This document shows, piece by piece, positions 1-6,362 of a stretch of DNA of 13,009 nt (position 1 is its first letter; each line of letters opens with the position of its first letter). The stretch spans positions 1 through 13,009 of the forward strand of contig DATAXV010000214.1 of the NCBI GenBank assembly GCA_036272915.1, written 5' to 3'. The notes beneath the pieces were generated by a model. The model did no database searches, was not told where the DNA came from, and saw only the letters and a list, made by a program, of their open reading frames with translations. A program made the position numbers and the translations under genes. Source of the stretch: DATAXV01 sp036272915. GTDB taxonomy: Bacteria; Chloroflexota; Dormibacteria; Dormibacterales; Dormibacteraceae.

Positions 1-131
1 ACCACGGCGGCGGCGACGACCACCACCACCACCGCCACGGCGACCAGGAACCGCCGCCGCGTGGGCCGGCGCTCGCTCACCGCGGCAGGCTCGGGGCTCT
101 CCGGGGCCGGCGACAGGATGGCGCCGCTCAT
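1..131 (-). CDS. Membrane-anchored protein, N-terminal fragment (probable transporter adaptor subunit)
   Basis: Only the first 43 codons are in the window; the gene runs off the left edge. The ATG lies at 131-129. The protein opens with about 28 polar, Pro/Glu-rich residues, then an Arg-rich stretch (ERRPTRRR), then a hydrophobic run made almost wholly of Val and Ala. This is the pattern of a type II, N-in signal anchor. The start overlaps the stop of the upstream lipoprotein gene by four bases (ATGA), so the two are probably translationally coupled. From memory of similar loci, small Cys-repeat lipoproteins of this kind often precede HlyD/MacA-like periplasmic adaptors of ABC exporters. That makes an efflux adaptor the best guess, but no adaptor domain is visible in this fragment. 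Confidence 0.6.
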   Translation of the reverse strand, partial: MSGAILSPAPESPEPAAVSERRPTRRRFLVAVAVVVVVVAAAV

Positions 132-685
132 GACTTGGCACGACGGCTGCCGTGGACCTGGGCGATGATGACGGTGCCGCTCTGGCAGGTGCTCGCGGCG
201 GACCGGTACTGCGGTGAGCTGGTGTCGATGCCGTCGCTCGGCGTGATCGTGATCACGCCCTGGCCGTTGGGGTCGGGGAAGTTGGGGAAGCCGTGAGCGC
301 GCATGCACCTGGCCATCTTCAGGCCGTCCTCGCGCGCCTGAGCCTGCTCCTGGGGGCTCAGGTTTCCCGGCCCCGGCATGAGTTTCCGGCAAGCCTTCTG
401 GGCGGACTGGTACTGGGGCGAGTTGGTGTCGATGTTGGGGCCCGGACCGAGGCTGATGTTGCCGCCGGAGGTCTTCGGGTCCGGGTAGTCGGGCACGCCG
501 TGCGAGCGCATGCACCGGGAGTAGGCGAGGGCCTGCTTGACCGCCTGTTGGTACTGCGCCTGCCCGGTCAGCAGCTGCCCCCCCGGCCGCGCGCAGCCGG
601 CGACCAGGACGAGGATGCCCGCCAGCATGAGGGCGAGCCGGACGCCGCCGGCGACGCGGACGGCCAGGGGAGCCGTGGTGATCAT
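128..685 (-). CDS. Secreted lipoprotein with two Cys-containing repeats, function unknown
   Basis: This is a 185-aa protein of unknown function. The ATG at 685-683 is chosen because AGGAG lies 10 nt upstream (700-696) and the protein then begins directly with a signal peptide: an Arg-containing n-region, a hydrophobic core and a lipobox VAGC, with C31 as the predicted lipidated cysteine. The frame stays open to 922, but that extension is Pro/His/Arg-rich and has no leader. The mature part contains two copies of one unit. Copy 1 has RCMRSHGVPDYPDP at about 57-70, then an IDTNSPQY segment and C99. Copy 2 has RCMRAHGFPNFPDP at about 126-139, then IDTSSPQY and C167. Each copy thus has two cysteines 40-41 residues apart, probably a disulfide or a ligand pair. 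Its stop overlaps the next gene (ATGA), which looks like a membrane anchor protein, so it may be an accessory part of an envelope transporter. Confidence 0.82.
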   Translation of the reverse strand: MITTAPLAVRVAGGVRLALMLAGILVLVAGCARPGGQLLTGQAQYQQAVKQALAYSRCMRSHGVPDYPDPKTSGGNISLGPGPNIDTNSPQYQSAQKACRKLMPGPGNLSPQEQAQAREDGLKMARCMRAHGFPNFPDPNGQGVITITPSDGIDTSSPQYRSAASTCQSGTVIIAQVHGSRRAKS

Positions 686-761
686 CGCGTCAGTACTCCT
701 GGCACCGGCGGGCGGCGGGACCGCGTCGGGCGGGTGATGGTGGTCCCGCCCCTGACCCTCT

Positions 762-779
762 CGACGTCCGGTGACGTCG
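762..779. promoter_or_regulatory. Perfect inverted repeat, candidate operator or leader hairpin
   Basis: CGACGTC (762-768) and its exact complement GACGTCG (773-779) are separated by CGGT. Each arm contains the self-complementary hexamer GACGTC, so the site is also a direct repeat with 11-bp periodicity, which suits a dimeric regulator bound on one face of the helix. It lies in the 249-bp divergent gap between the lipoprotein operon and a two-component system. If the promoter proposed at 846-874 is right, the site falls inside the lipoprotein leader and could form a 7-bp RNA stem with a tetraloop. A second palindrome, CGATCGATCG, lies at 808-817. The rest of the gap 686-934 shows no gene. The cognate response regulator at 2191-2796 is an obvious candidate binder, but this is inference. 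Confidence 0.4.
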
Positions 780-845
780 GCGCCTGGGGGGTCGGGAGGA
801 TTCGGAACGATCGATCGGGGGCTGCGGTGGGCATCGGACAAGGCC

Positions 846-874
846 ACGCTAGCCCCGCCACCGGCACCCGACAA
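846..874 (-). promoter_or_regulatory. Candidate sigma70-type promoter for the lipoprotein operon
   Basis: Reading the minus strand, TTGTCG (874-869) and TAGCGT (851-846) are separated by exactly 17 nt. They match the -35 box at 4 of 6 positions and the -10 box in its TAnnnT form. The start point would be near 839, giving a leader of about 150 nt before the ATG at 685. This is a pattern match only. No equally good -35/-10 pair was found for the divergent sensor kinase gene. Confidence 0.33.
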
Positions 875-934
875 AGTGCAAAAAGTCACTAACCAGGACA
901 CCCCGGCCTGCGGTACGGTCACGCCAGTCGACTC

Positions 935-2194
935 ATGACATCTCGCGAGTGGAGGCCCTTCACATCCGACCGGGGCAGGAAGCGTCTGCTGCGGTGGCCC
1001 GTCCTCGTCCGCAGCCTCGGCGTGGTGTCAGCGTTGCCACTGGCCCTCAGCATCTGGACCTTCCTGCTCGGGGCGGGCTTGATCACGCCGGCGGACGGGG
1101 CGATCTGGTGGCAGGGGGCCGAGCATCTGGCGATCGCCGCCATGGCCGCCCTCCTCTATCTTGTCTACTGGCTCTGGGTCTGGCCGCGTCGATCGCACGC
1201 CTGGGTGGTTCCTCTGGTCGCCGGCATGGGCCTGCTGGCGCTCCTCGACCAGATGCTCGGTAACGGGCCCGACGAGGAGGTCCTGATCTACGCAGCGGTC
1301 GTGGCCGGCTGCGGTCTGGCCCCGACGGCGAGCCTCCCCGCCATCGCCATACTCGCCCTGCTGACGCTGATCTCCGTAGGTACGACGGGGGTGGCGTTCA
1401 CACCGAACCTCCAGACCCACGTCACCGGGCCGGCCAGCGTCGAGCGGGCGATGGCGGTGCCGATGGCGGTGCTGTCGACGGCCACGAGCGCGCTGCCGGT
1501 GATCGTGATCGGCGGAGGTGCGGTGCTGCTCACCTTCCTGGCCAGGGCCAACGCCGAGCTCCACGCCGCCCGGTTGCGGCTGGCGCGGGCTGCGGTCGAC
1601 GAGGAGCGCGTGCGCCTATCCCGAGACCTGCACGACCTCCTCGGCCACAGCCTGTCGCTGATGGCGCTCAAGGCCGAGCTCGCCTCCCGCCTTCTCGACC
1701 GGCCGGAGCACCCGGCGACGGCGGAGCTCGAGGACCTCAAGCTGATGGCCCGGACCACGCTCGCCGATCTGCGCGAGGTCGTCGGCGGCGCCCGTCTGCC
1801 GACCCTGGCCGGCGAGCTCGACGGGGCCCGGATCGCCGCCGAGGCGGCCTCCATCCACCTTTCCATCGAGGACCGGCGTGGAGGCGCGCTCGCTCCGGAG
1901 GTGGAGGCGGCCTGTGCCTGGATCGTCCGCGAGGGGATGACCAACGTGGTCAAGCACAGCGGGGCGAGGCGCTGCCGGCTCCGCATCGAGCAGCAGGACG
2001 GCACCCTGTCCGTGATCGTCGCCGACGACGGCCGCGGCGGTGCCGGCACCGGCCGCGGGTCGGGCCTTCGCGGGCTCGGCGAGCGGATCAGCGCCGTCGG
2101 CGGGCAGCTGCGGGTCGAGCCGAGGAACGGCGCCATGGGCGGTTTCCAGCTGGCCGCGCGGATGCCCCTCGGGCCGGAGGGATCGGGCCTGTGA
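935..2194 (+). CDS. Membrane sensor histidine kinase, NarL/DesK-partner class (HisKA_3)
   Basis: This 419-aa sensor kinase would autophosphorylate and pass phosphate to the response regulator encoded next. The N-terminal half (about 24-205) has five or six hydrophobic segments with short loops and no large extracytoplasmic domain, so sensing is probably within or near the membrane. A HisKA_3 dimerisation domain follows, with the motif RDLHDLLGHSL and phospho-acceptor H233. The ATP-binding domain (about 322-412) shows the N box around N337 (EGMTNVVKHSG), the G1 box ADDGRG (363-368) and a Gly-rich G2 segment (about 373-382). The ATG at 935 has no clear Shine-Dalgarno; no better in-frame start was seen. 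The stop overlaps the next start as GTGA. The gene is divergent from the lipoprotein/membrane operon, a common arrangement for an envelope-stress system controlling an exporter, but the signal cannot be read from the sequence. Confidence 0.9.
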   Translation: MTSREWRPFTSDRGRKRLLRWPVLVRSLGVVSALPLALSIWTFLLGAGLITPADGAIWWQGAEHLAIAAMAALLYLVYWLWVWPRRSHAWVVPLVAGMGLLALLDQMLGNGPDEEVLIYAAVVAGCGLAPTASLPAIAILALLTLISVGTTGVAFTPNLQTHVTGPASVERAMAVPMAVLSTATSALPVIVIGGGAVLLTFLARANAELHAARLRLARAAVDEERVRLSRDLHDLLGHSLSLMALKAELASRLLDRPEHPATAELEDLKLMARTTLADLREVVGGARLPTLAGELDGARIAAEAASIHLSIEDRRGGALAPEVEAACAWIVREGMTNVVKHSGARRCRLRIEQQDGTLSVIVADDGRGGAGTGRGSGLRGLGERISAVGGQLRVEPRNGAMGGFQLAARMPLGPEGSGL

Positions 2195-2796
2195 TCCGGG
2201 TCGTGCTGGCCGAGGACCAGGCCATGTTCCGCTCCGCCGTCCGACGCCTGCTCGAGTGGGAGAAGGACATCGAGATCGTCGACGAGGCTGCCTCCGGAGA
2301 CGAGCTCGTCGACGCTGTCGCGCGCCACCGGCCCGACGTCGCCGTGGTCGACATCGAGATGCCAAGGATGAACGGGCTGGAGGCGGCGGCCAGGCTCCGG
2401 GCGGAGGCACCGGACTGCCGGGTCCTGATCGTGACCACCTTCGGGCTCCCCGGGTACCTCCAGCAGGCGCTGAACAGCGGCGTCTGCGGCTTCGTCCTCA
2501 AGGACGCCTCAATCGAGGCGCTGGCGGCGTCGATCCGCCGCTGCGCCGCCGGCGAACGTGTCATCGACCCTGGCGTGGCGGCGGCCGCCGTGCGGATCGG
2601 CGCCAGCCCGCTGACCAACGGCGAGCGCGTCGTCCTCGCCGCCATGGCCACCGGGGCCAGCGTGGCCGAGATCGCGGGCCGGCTCCACCTCGCCGAGGGC
2701 ACGGTGCGGAACCGGATCTCGAGCGCGATCGAGAAGGTCTACGCGCGGAACCGCGTCGACGCGATCCGCATCGTCCGCCAGAACGGGTGGCTCTGA
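2191..2796 (+). CDS. NarL/LuxR-family response regulator
   Basis: This 201-aa DNA-binding response regulator is partner to the kinase just upstream. The GTG start at 2191 overlaps the kinase stop (GTGA), and GGAGG lies 10 nt upstream (2176-2180), so the two genes are translationally coupled. The receiver domain (about 1-120) has the acidic pair E8/D9, phospho-acceptor D54 in AVVDIEMP, T82/T83 and K104. The C-terminal LuxR-type helix-turn-helix (about 140-201) has the recognition region AEIAGRLHLAEGTVRNRISS. The pattern is of the DesR/LiaR type. Targets are unknown; the divergent lipoprotein operon and the downstream dps are the nearest candidates. Confidence 0.92.
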   Translation: MIRVVLAEDQAMFRSAVRRLLEWEKDIEIVDEAASGDELVDAVARHRPDVAVVDIEMPRMNGLEAAARLRAEAPDCRVLIVTTFGLPGYLQQALNSGVCGFVLKDASIEALAASIRRCAAGERVIDPGVAAAAVRIGASPLTNGERVVLAAMATGASVAEIAGRLHLAEGTVRNRISSAIEKVYARNRVDAIRIVRQNGWL

Positions 2797-2882
2797 CGCC
2801 GGCCTGATTGCCCTCTCGGCGTGCCTCCCGGCATGCGACCATGGCTGCGACCGCATCCAGACGTGAAGGGGGCGAAAGAGCC

Positions 2883-3383
2883 ATGGCACAGCCTTCGACG
2901 ATCGCCGGCCAGACGGCCGCGATGGACATCGACCGCCGCCTGCAGGTGGCGGGGATCCTGCAGGAGCTGCTCACCGACCTGGTCGACCTGTCGCTCCAGG
3001 GCAAGCAGGCGCACTGGAACCTGCGCGGCCGCAGCTTCCGCGACCTGCACCTGCAGCTCGACGAGCTCGTCGACGAGGCGCGGAACCACTCCGACGTGCT
3101 CGCCGAGCGCTGCCTCGCTCTCGGCGTCGCCGCCGACGGCCGGGCGGCCACCGTCACCTCCTCCAGCCACCTCGACGCCTTTCCCGAGGGGAGGGTCGCC
3201 GACCACTCCGTGGTGGAGCTGATCGTCGACCGGCTGCACACGGTCTCCGAGGTGGGCCGCTCGCGACTGGGCGAGCTGGGCGACCTCGACCCGGTCTCCC
3301 AGGACCTGGTCAACGGCGCCCTCGGGGACCTCGAGAAGCAGCTCTGGATGTTCGAGGCTCACCGCCCCGCGGACGCAGGCTGA
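2883..3383 (+). CDS. dps: Dps-family ferritin-like DNA protection protein
   Basis: This 166-aa protein is of the Dps family, which forms dodecamers that oxidise Fe2+ with H2O2, store iron and shield DNA in starvation or oxidative stress. The inter-subunit ferroxidase ligands are all present: H44 in KQAHWN, H56 and D60 in DLHLQLD, and D71 and E75 in SDVLAER. The spacing matches E. coli Dps (H51, H63, D67, D78, E82). Length is typical. The ATG at 2883 is chosen for the AAGGGGG about 10 nt upstream; the open frame further upstream (from 2808) is Arg/Ser-rich with no family similarity. There is no long Lys/Arg-rich N-terminal tail, so DNA binding, if any, is not obvious. It follows the response regulator by 86 nt, a gap containing a direct repeat TGCGACC (2834-2840 and 2846-2852). 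It converges on the next gene with only 10 bp between stop codons. Confidence 0.93.
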   Translation: MAQPSTIAGQTAAMDIDRRLQVAGILQELLTDLVDLSLQGKQAHWNLRGRSFRDLHLQLDELVDEARNHSDVLAERCLALGVAADGRAATVTSSSHLDAFPEGRVADHSVVELIVDRLHTVSEVGRSRLGELGDLDPVSQDLVNGALGDLEKQLWMFEAHRPADAG

Positions 3384-3393
3384 GCCCCGCCGG

Positions 3394-4254
3394 TCAGGCC
3401 GGGGGCGGCGGACCCGCCTCCAGCTGGTCCTCCGGCGCCCGGCGCTCGCCGCCGACGACGGCCTGAGCCATGGCCTGCGAGCAGGGGCACTCCCGCTCCG
3501 GGGGCATGCGCTCGGCCATCCGCAGGATCAGGCCGCGGAGGCGGGCCAGGTTGGCCTCGAAGACCTCGGTCACCTCATCCGCCGACACCGGGGCGACCGA
3601 CGGGTCGCGCTCGACGCCGGCGTCGTAATCGGTGATCAGGGAGATGTTGACGTAGCAGAGCTCGAGCTCCCTGGCCAGGATCAGCTCCGGATACTGCGTC
3701 ATGTTGATGACCTCGGCGCCGAGGGAGCGGTACCAGCGGCTCTCCGCTCGCGATGCGAAGCGCGGTCCCTGGATGACGACCACGGTGCCGCCGTCACGCA
3801 TGGCCAGGCCCAGCTCCCGCCCACAGTCGAGGGCAAGACGGCGCAGCTGCGGGCAGTAGGGGTCGGCGGCGCTGGCGTGGGCGACGGTGGGCCCGGCCGG
3901 GTAGTAGGTGTCGCGCCTCCCCCAGGTGCGGTCGATGAACTGGTCGCAGACCACGAACGCCCCCGGCGGCAGGTCCGGCCGCAGCGAGCCGGCCGCGGTC
4001 GGGGCGATGATCCTGGTGACACCGAGCTCACGCATCGCCCAGAGGTTGGCCCGGTAGTTGATCGCCCCCGGCGGGAGCGTGTGCCGAGCCCCGTGGCGGG
4101 GCAGGAAGGCGACGCCGGCGCCGCCGACACGGCCCACCGCGATCTCGTCGCTGGGGGGGCCGAAGGGGGTGTCCATCCGCAGGAGCTCGACGTCGTCGAG
4201 GAGCCGGTAGAAGCCGGATCCACCGAAGACGCCGAGCGTGGCCGTCGTGCTCAT
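3394..4254 (-). CDS. mtnP: S-methyl-5'-thioadenosine phosphorylase
   Basis: This 286-aa enzyme belongs to the PNP/MTAP family. It cleaves methylthioadenosine with phosphate to adenine and methylthioribose-1-phosphate, feeding methionine and adenine salvage. Visible motifs are the phosphate loop GGSG (11-14), PRHGARH (52-58), INYRAN (65-70), APTAAGSL (84-91), GPRFASRAES (163-172), the ribose/substrate segment INMT (183-186) and TDYD (208-211). The two aspartates of TDYD are the residues that bind adenine in MTAPs; PNPs specific for 6-oxopurines have Asn there. This supports MTA rather than inosine/guanosine as substrate. The C-terminus has CPCSQAM, common in bacterial and archaeal members. ATG at 4254 is preferred over TTG at 4263; neither has a strong Shine-Dalgarno. 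A perfect 9-bp hairpin sits 15 nt upstream of the ATG. It follows the DUF72 gene by 51 nt on the same strand. Confidence 0.92.
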   Translation of the reverse strand: MSTTATLGVFGGSGFYRLLDDVELLRMDTPFGPPSDEIAVGRVGGAGVAFLPRHGARHTLPPGAINYRANLWAMRELGVTRIIAPTAAGSLRPDLPPGAFVVCDQFIDRTWGRRDTYYPAGPTVAHASAADPYCPQLRRLALDCGRELGLAMRDGGTVVVIQGPRFASRAESRWYRSLGAEVINMTQYPELILARELELCYVNISLITDYDAGVERDPSVAPVSADEVTEVFEANLARLRGLILRMAERMPPERECPCSQAMAQAVVGGERRAPEDQLEAGPPPPA

Positions 4255-4269
4255 CGTCGCCAAGACTAA

Positions 4270-4290
4270 CCAGCCGGGGGACCCGGCTGG
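4270..4290 (-). terminator. Strong hairpin between the DUF72 gene and mtnP
   Basis: CCAGCCGGG (4270-4278) and its exact complement (4282-4290) flank a 3-nt loop: a perfect 9-bp, very GC-rich stem. On the minus-strand transcript it comes 15 nt after the DUF72 stop and is followed by the U-enriched stretch TTAGTCTT, so it resembles an intrinsic terminator or attenuator. It also ends 15 nt before the mtnP ATG, where it could limit ribosome access. An 8-bp palindrome CCCGCGGG (4292-4299) lies beside it. Confidence 0.5.
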
Positions 4291-4305
4291 CCCCGCGGGC
4301 GACGG

Positions 4306-5088
4306 TCAGGCCGGGTCGGCCTCGGAGGCCACGATCTCCTCGGGCTCCGGCGTCCGGGTCGTCCGCAGCCCAGCTTCGGTGGCGAGGCGGGCGAACACCG
4401 CGGCGTCACGGGGTGCGCAACCGTTGCCGTCGTTGTTGAAGTAGCAGAAGACGTCGTCGGCTCGGTGGAAGGCCTCCTCCAGCTGCCCCAGCCGGCTCCG
4501 CAGGACCGATGGCACGTAGCAGGGCCGCGGCCGTCCCTCGCCCTCGTGGAAGCGGACGAAGCCGAAGCCGGCGGTGCGCCAGAGCGGCGTCGAGCGCGCC
4601 GGGCTGTCGGCGTAGCAGAGCGCCGCCCCCTCCTCCTCGAGCAGGGCGCGGAGGCCGTCCGTGAACCACGAGTCGTGGCGGGGCTCCACCGCCACGCGCT
4701 GGGAGGAGAGCAGCCGCAGCGCCGCCCGGAGGAGGCCGAGGTCCGCCTTCATCCGAGGCGGCAGCTGGAGCAGGATCGGACCCATCTTTCGGCCCAGTGG
4801 CCTCGCTCGCTCGAGGAAGGTCTGGATCGGCTCCTCCGGGTCGCGGAGCCGGTGATTGTGGGTCAGGTACCCACTCATCTTCAGGGCCATCACGAAGTCG
4901 TCAGGCGTCCGTTCGGCCCACCCCTCGAAGGTCGAGGTCGAGGGCAGATGGTAGAAGGTGTTGTTCACCTCCACCGTCCGGAAGCGCCCGGCGTAGTGCT
5001 CGAGCCAGCGGCGCTGGGGCACGCCCTTCGGGTAGAGCCGCTCCCGCCAGTGCCGGTACTGCCAGCCCGAGGTGCCGACCCAGAGCAC
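4306..5088 (-). CDS. DUF72 (YecE-family) protein
   Basis: This 260-aa member of the DUF72 family is predicted to form a TIM-barrel fold; its biochemical function is not established. Typical segments appear in order: VGTSGWQYRHW at the N-terminus, EVNNTFYHLPS, FVMALKMSGYLTHNHRL, GPILLQLPPRMK, VAVEPRHDSWF, LCYADSP and, near the end, the family hallmark CYFNNDGNGCAPRDA. The GTG start at 5088 is chosen because GGGAG lies 9 nt upstream and the family motif begins within a few residues; an upstream GTG at 5136 would add an Arg-rich 16-residue tail without family character. It is divergent from the KdpD-like kinase (83-bp gap) and upstream of mtnP on the same strand. Length is normal and no motif is missing. 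Confidence 0.9.
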   Translation of the reverse strand: MLWVGTSGWQYRHWRERLYPKGVPQRRWLEHYAGRFRTVEVNNTFYHLPSTSTFEGWAERTPDDFVMALKMSGYLTHNHRLRDPEEPIQTFLERARPLGRKMGPILLQLPPRMKADLGLLRAALRLLSSQRVAVEPRHDSWFTDGLRALLEEEGAALCYADSPARSTPLWRTAGFGFVRFHEGEGRPRPCYVPSVLRSRLGQLEEAFHRADDVFCYFNNDGNGCAPRDAAVFARLATEAGLRTTRTPEPEEIVASEADPA

Positions 5089-5171
5089 GGGTCCATTCTC
5101 CCGCCTTCGAGGCCGGGTGGAGGTGGCGCCGATCACGCGCGTCCGGCGACGCGTGCGACTCTGTACGCTCC

Positions 5172-6362
5172 ATGAACGTGAGCACGCGCACTCACCTCGT
5201 CGACGGGCTGTTCTTCGCCGTCGGCCTGCTCGGTCCGGCGGCCGTCACCGTCGTTCTCGTCTCGGGGGGCGGCCACGAGCGCGACTACGTGTTCATCTAC
5301 CTGGGCCTGGTCGCGGTGCTCGGCATCTTCCGCGGCGTCTGGCCCGCGCTGCTCGCGGCGGCGACCAGCTTCCTTCTCGTCGACTTCTTCTTCGTCTCGC
5401 CCACGGGCACGCTGACCATCGCCAGCGAGGAGGACATCGTCAACCTCGTCGCCTTCCTGGCCACGGCCAGCATCATCGGCGCCCTCGCCTCCCGCCGGCG
5501 CCGGGCGCAGCTCGCCGCCGAGGCCCTGGCCCGTCAGCTCAACCACCTCAACGCCGAACTGGTGCACCTCAACAAGCAGCAGGCGGAGGCGGCCCAGGCG
5601 GCCCTCCGGCTGGCCATCAGCGAGGAGCAGGTGCGGACCCTCAGAGAGACCGACCGGCTCCGCCGCGAACTGCTGGCCAACGTCTCCCACGAGCTTCGCA
5701 CGCCGTTGGCGACGATCCTCTCGGAGAGCACGGATCCCTCGGCGACGCGCTCGTCGGCTCCCAACCTCGCCCGCCTCTCCACCATCGCCTCGGAGGCCCG
5801 GCGCCTGCAGCGGCTGGTCGACGACATCCTGGACATGGCCCGCATCGAGGGCGGCGCCCTCGACCTGGAGCTGGAGCCTCTGCGGCTGGCCGACGCCTTC
5901 GCCTCCGCCGCCGAGCGGCTCCGCCGCTCGTCGCCCGACCGGAAGGTGACCTGGAATCCGGAGGCGGCGCGGATCGACGTGCTCGCCGACTGGGACCGCC
6001 TCGGTCAGATCCTGGACAACCTGCTGGGCAACGCCGACCGCTTCGGGCCGCCGGAGACGGCGATCGAGTGCACCGGCGAGGCCGACGGCCCCGGCCTGGT
6101 CTCGGTCCGGGTCCACGACCACGGCCCCGGCGTCGCCCCCGACCTCCGCGAGCGGATCTTCGAGCGCTTCGTGCGGGGCGAGACGGAGGCGGATCGCAAC
6201 GGTCGGAGTGGCGGCGGCCTCGGGCTCGCCATCGTCAAGGGCCTGGTCGAGGCCCACGCCGGCACCCTCGTCTACGAGGACGGCGCCGATGGCGCGACCT
6301 TCCGGATCACGCTGCCACGGCCGGAGGAATCGGATGAGCCGGATCCTTCTGATCGAGGATGA
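5172..6362 (+). CDS. kdpD: KdpD-like sensor histidine kinase, membrane and transmitter half only
   Basis: This 396-aa kinase matches the C-terminal half of KdpD, the K+/turgor sensor of the Kdp system. The first about 107 residues form a DUF4118-type module with four membrane segments (about 9-31, 38-53, 56-76, 87-107), including the KdpD-like stretch FFFVSPTGTLTIASEEDIV. A helical, probably coiled-coil linker (about 110-165) leads into HisKA with H173 in NVSHELRTPL. The ATP-binding domain has N287 (LDNLLGNADRF), G1 DHGPG (316-320), the F box IFERF and G2 SGGGLGLAI (347-355). Compared with E. coli KdpD (894 aa) it lacks the N-terminal sensor and USP domains and the GAF-like region before HisKA. 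The missing N-terminal domains are encoded separately at 7175-8296. ATG at 5172 follows the divergent gap; no clear Shine-Dalgarno is visible. It overlaps kdpE by 29 nt. Confidence 0.88.
   Translation: MNVSTRTHLVDGLFFAVGLLGPAAVTVVLVSGGGHERDYVFIYLGLVAVLGIFRGVWPALLAAATSFLLVDFFFVSPTGTLTIASEEDIVNLVAFLATASIIGALASRRRRAQLAAEALARQLNHLNAELVHLNKQQAEAAQAALRLAISEEQVRTLRETDRLRRELLANVSHELRTPLATILSESTDPSATRSSAPNLARLSTIASEARRLQRLVDDILDMARIEGGALDLELEPLRLADAFASAAERLRRSSPDRKVTWNPEAARIDVLADWDRLGQILDNLLGNADRFGPPETAIECTGEADGPGLVSVRVHDHGPGVAPDLRERIFERFVRGETEADRNGRSGGGLGLAIVKGLVEAHAGTLVYEDGADGATFRITLPRPEESDEPDPSDRG

Noticed and set aside
20..45. CAC-rich trinucleotide run that looks like a short tandem repeat
   Set aside because: On the minus strand it is a run of Val (GTG) codons inside the membrane anchor of the partial gene, so it is explained by coding.
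686..922. N-terminal extension of the lipoprotein frame
   Set aside because: It would bury the signal peptide and lipobox behind 79 Pro/His/Arg-rich residues; the ATG at 685 has a good Shine-Dalgarno and starts the leader directly.
3384..3411. A shared terminator between dps and mtnP
   Set aside because: Only a weak CCGCC/GGCGG pairing can be drawn, mostly inside mtnP; not good enough to call.
5161..5180. TACGCT as a -10 box giving a leaderless kinase transcript
   Set aside because: It sits only two bases before the ATG, too close for a start at that codon, and there is no matching -35 box.
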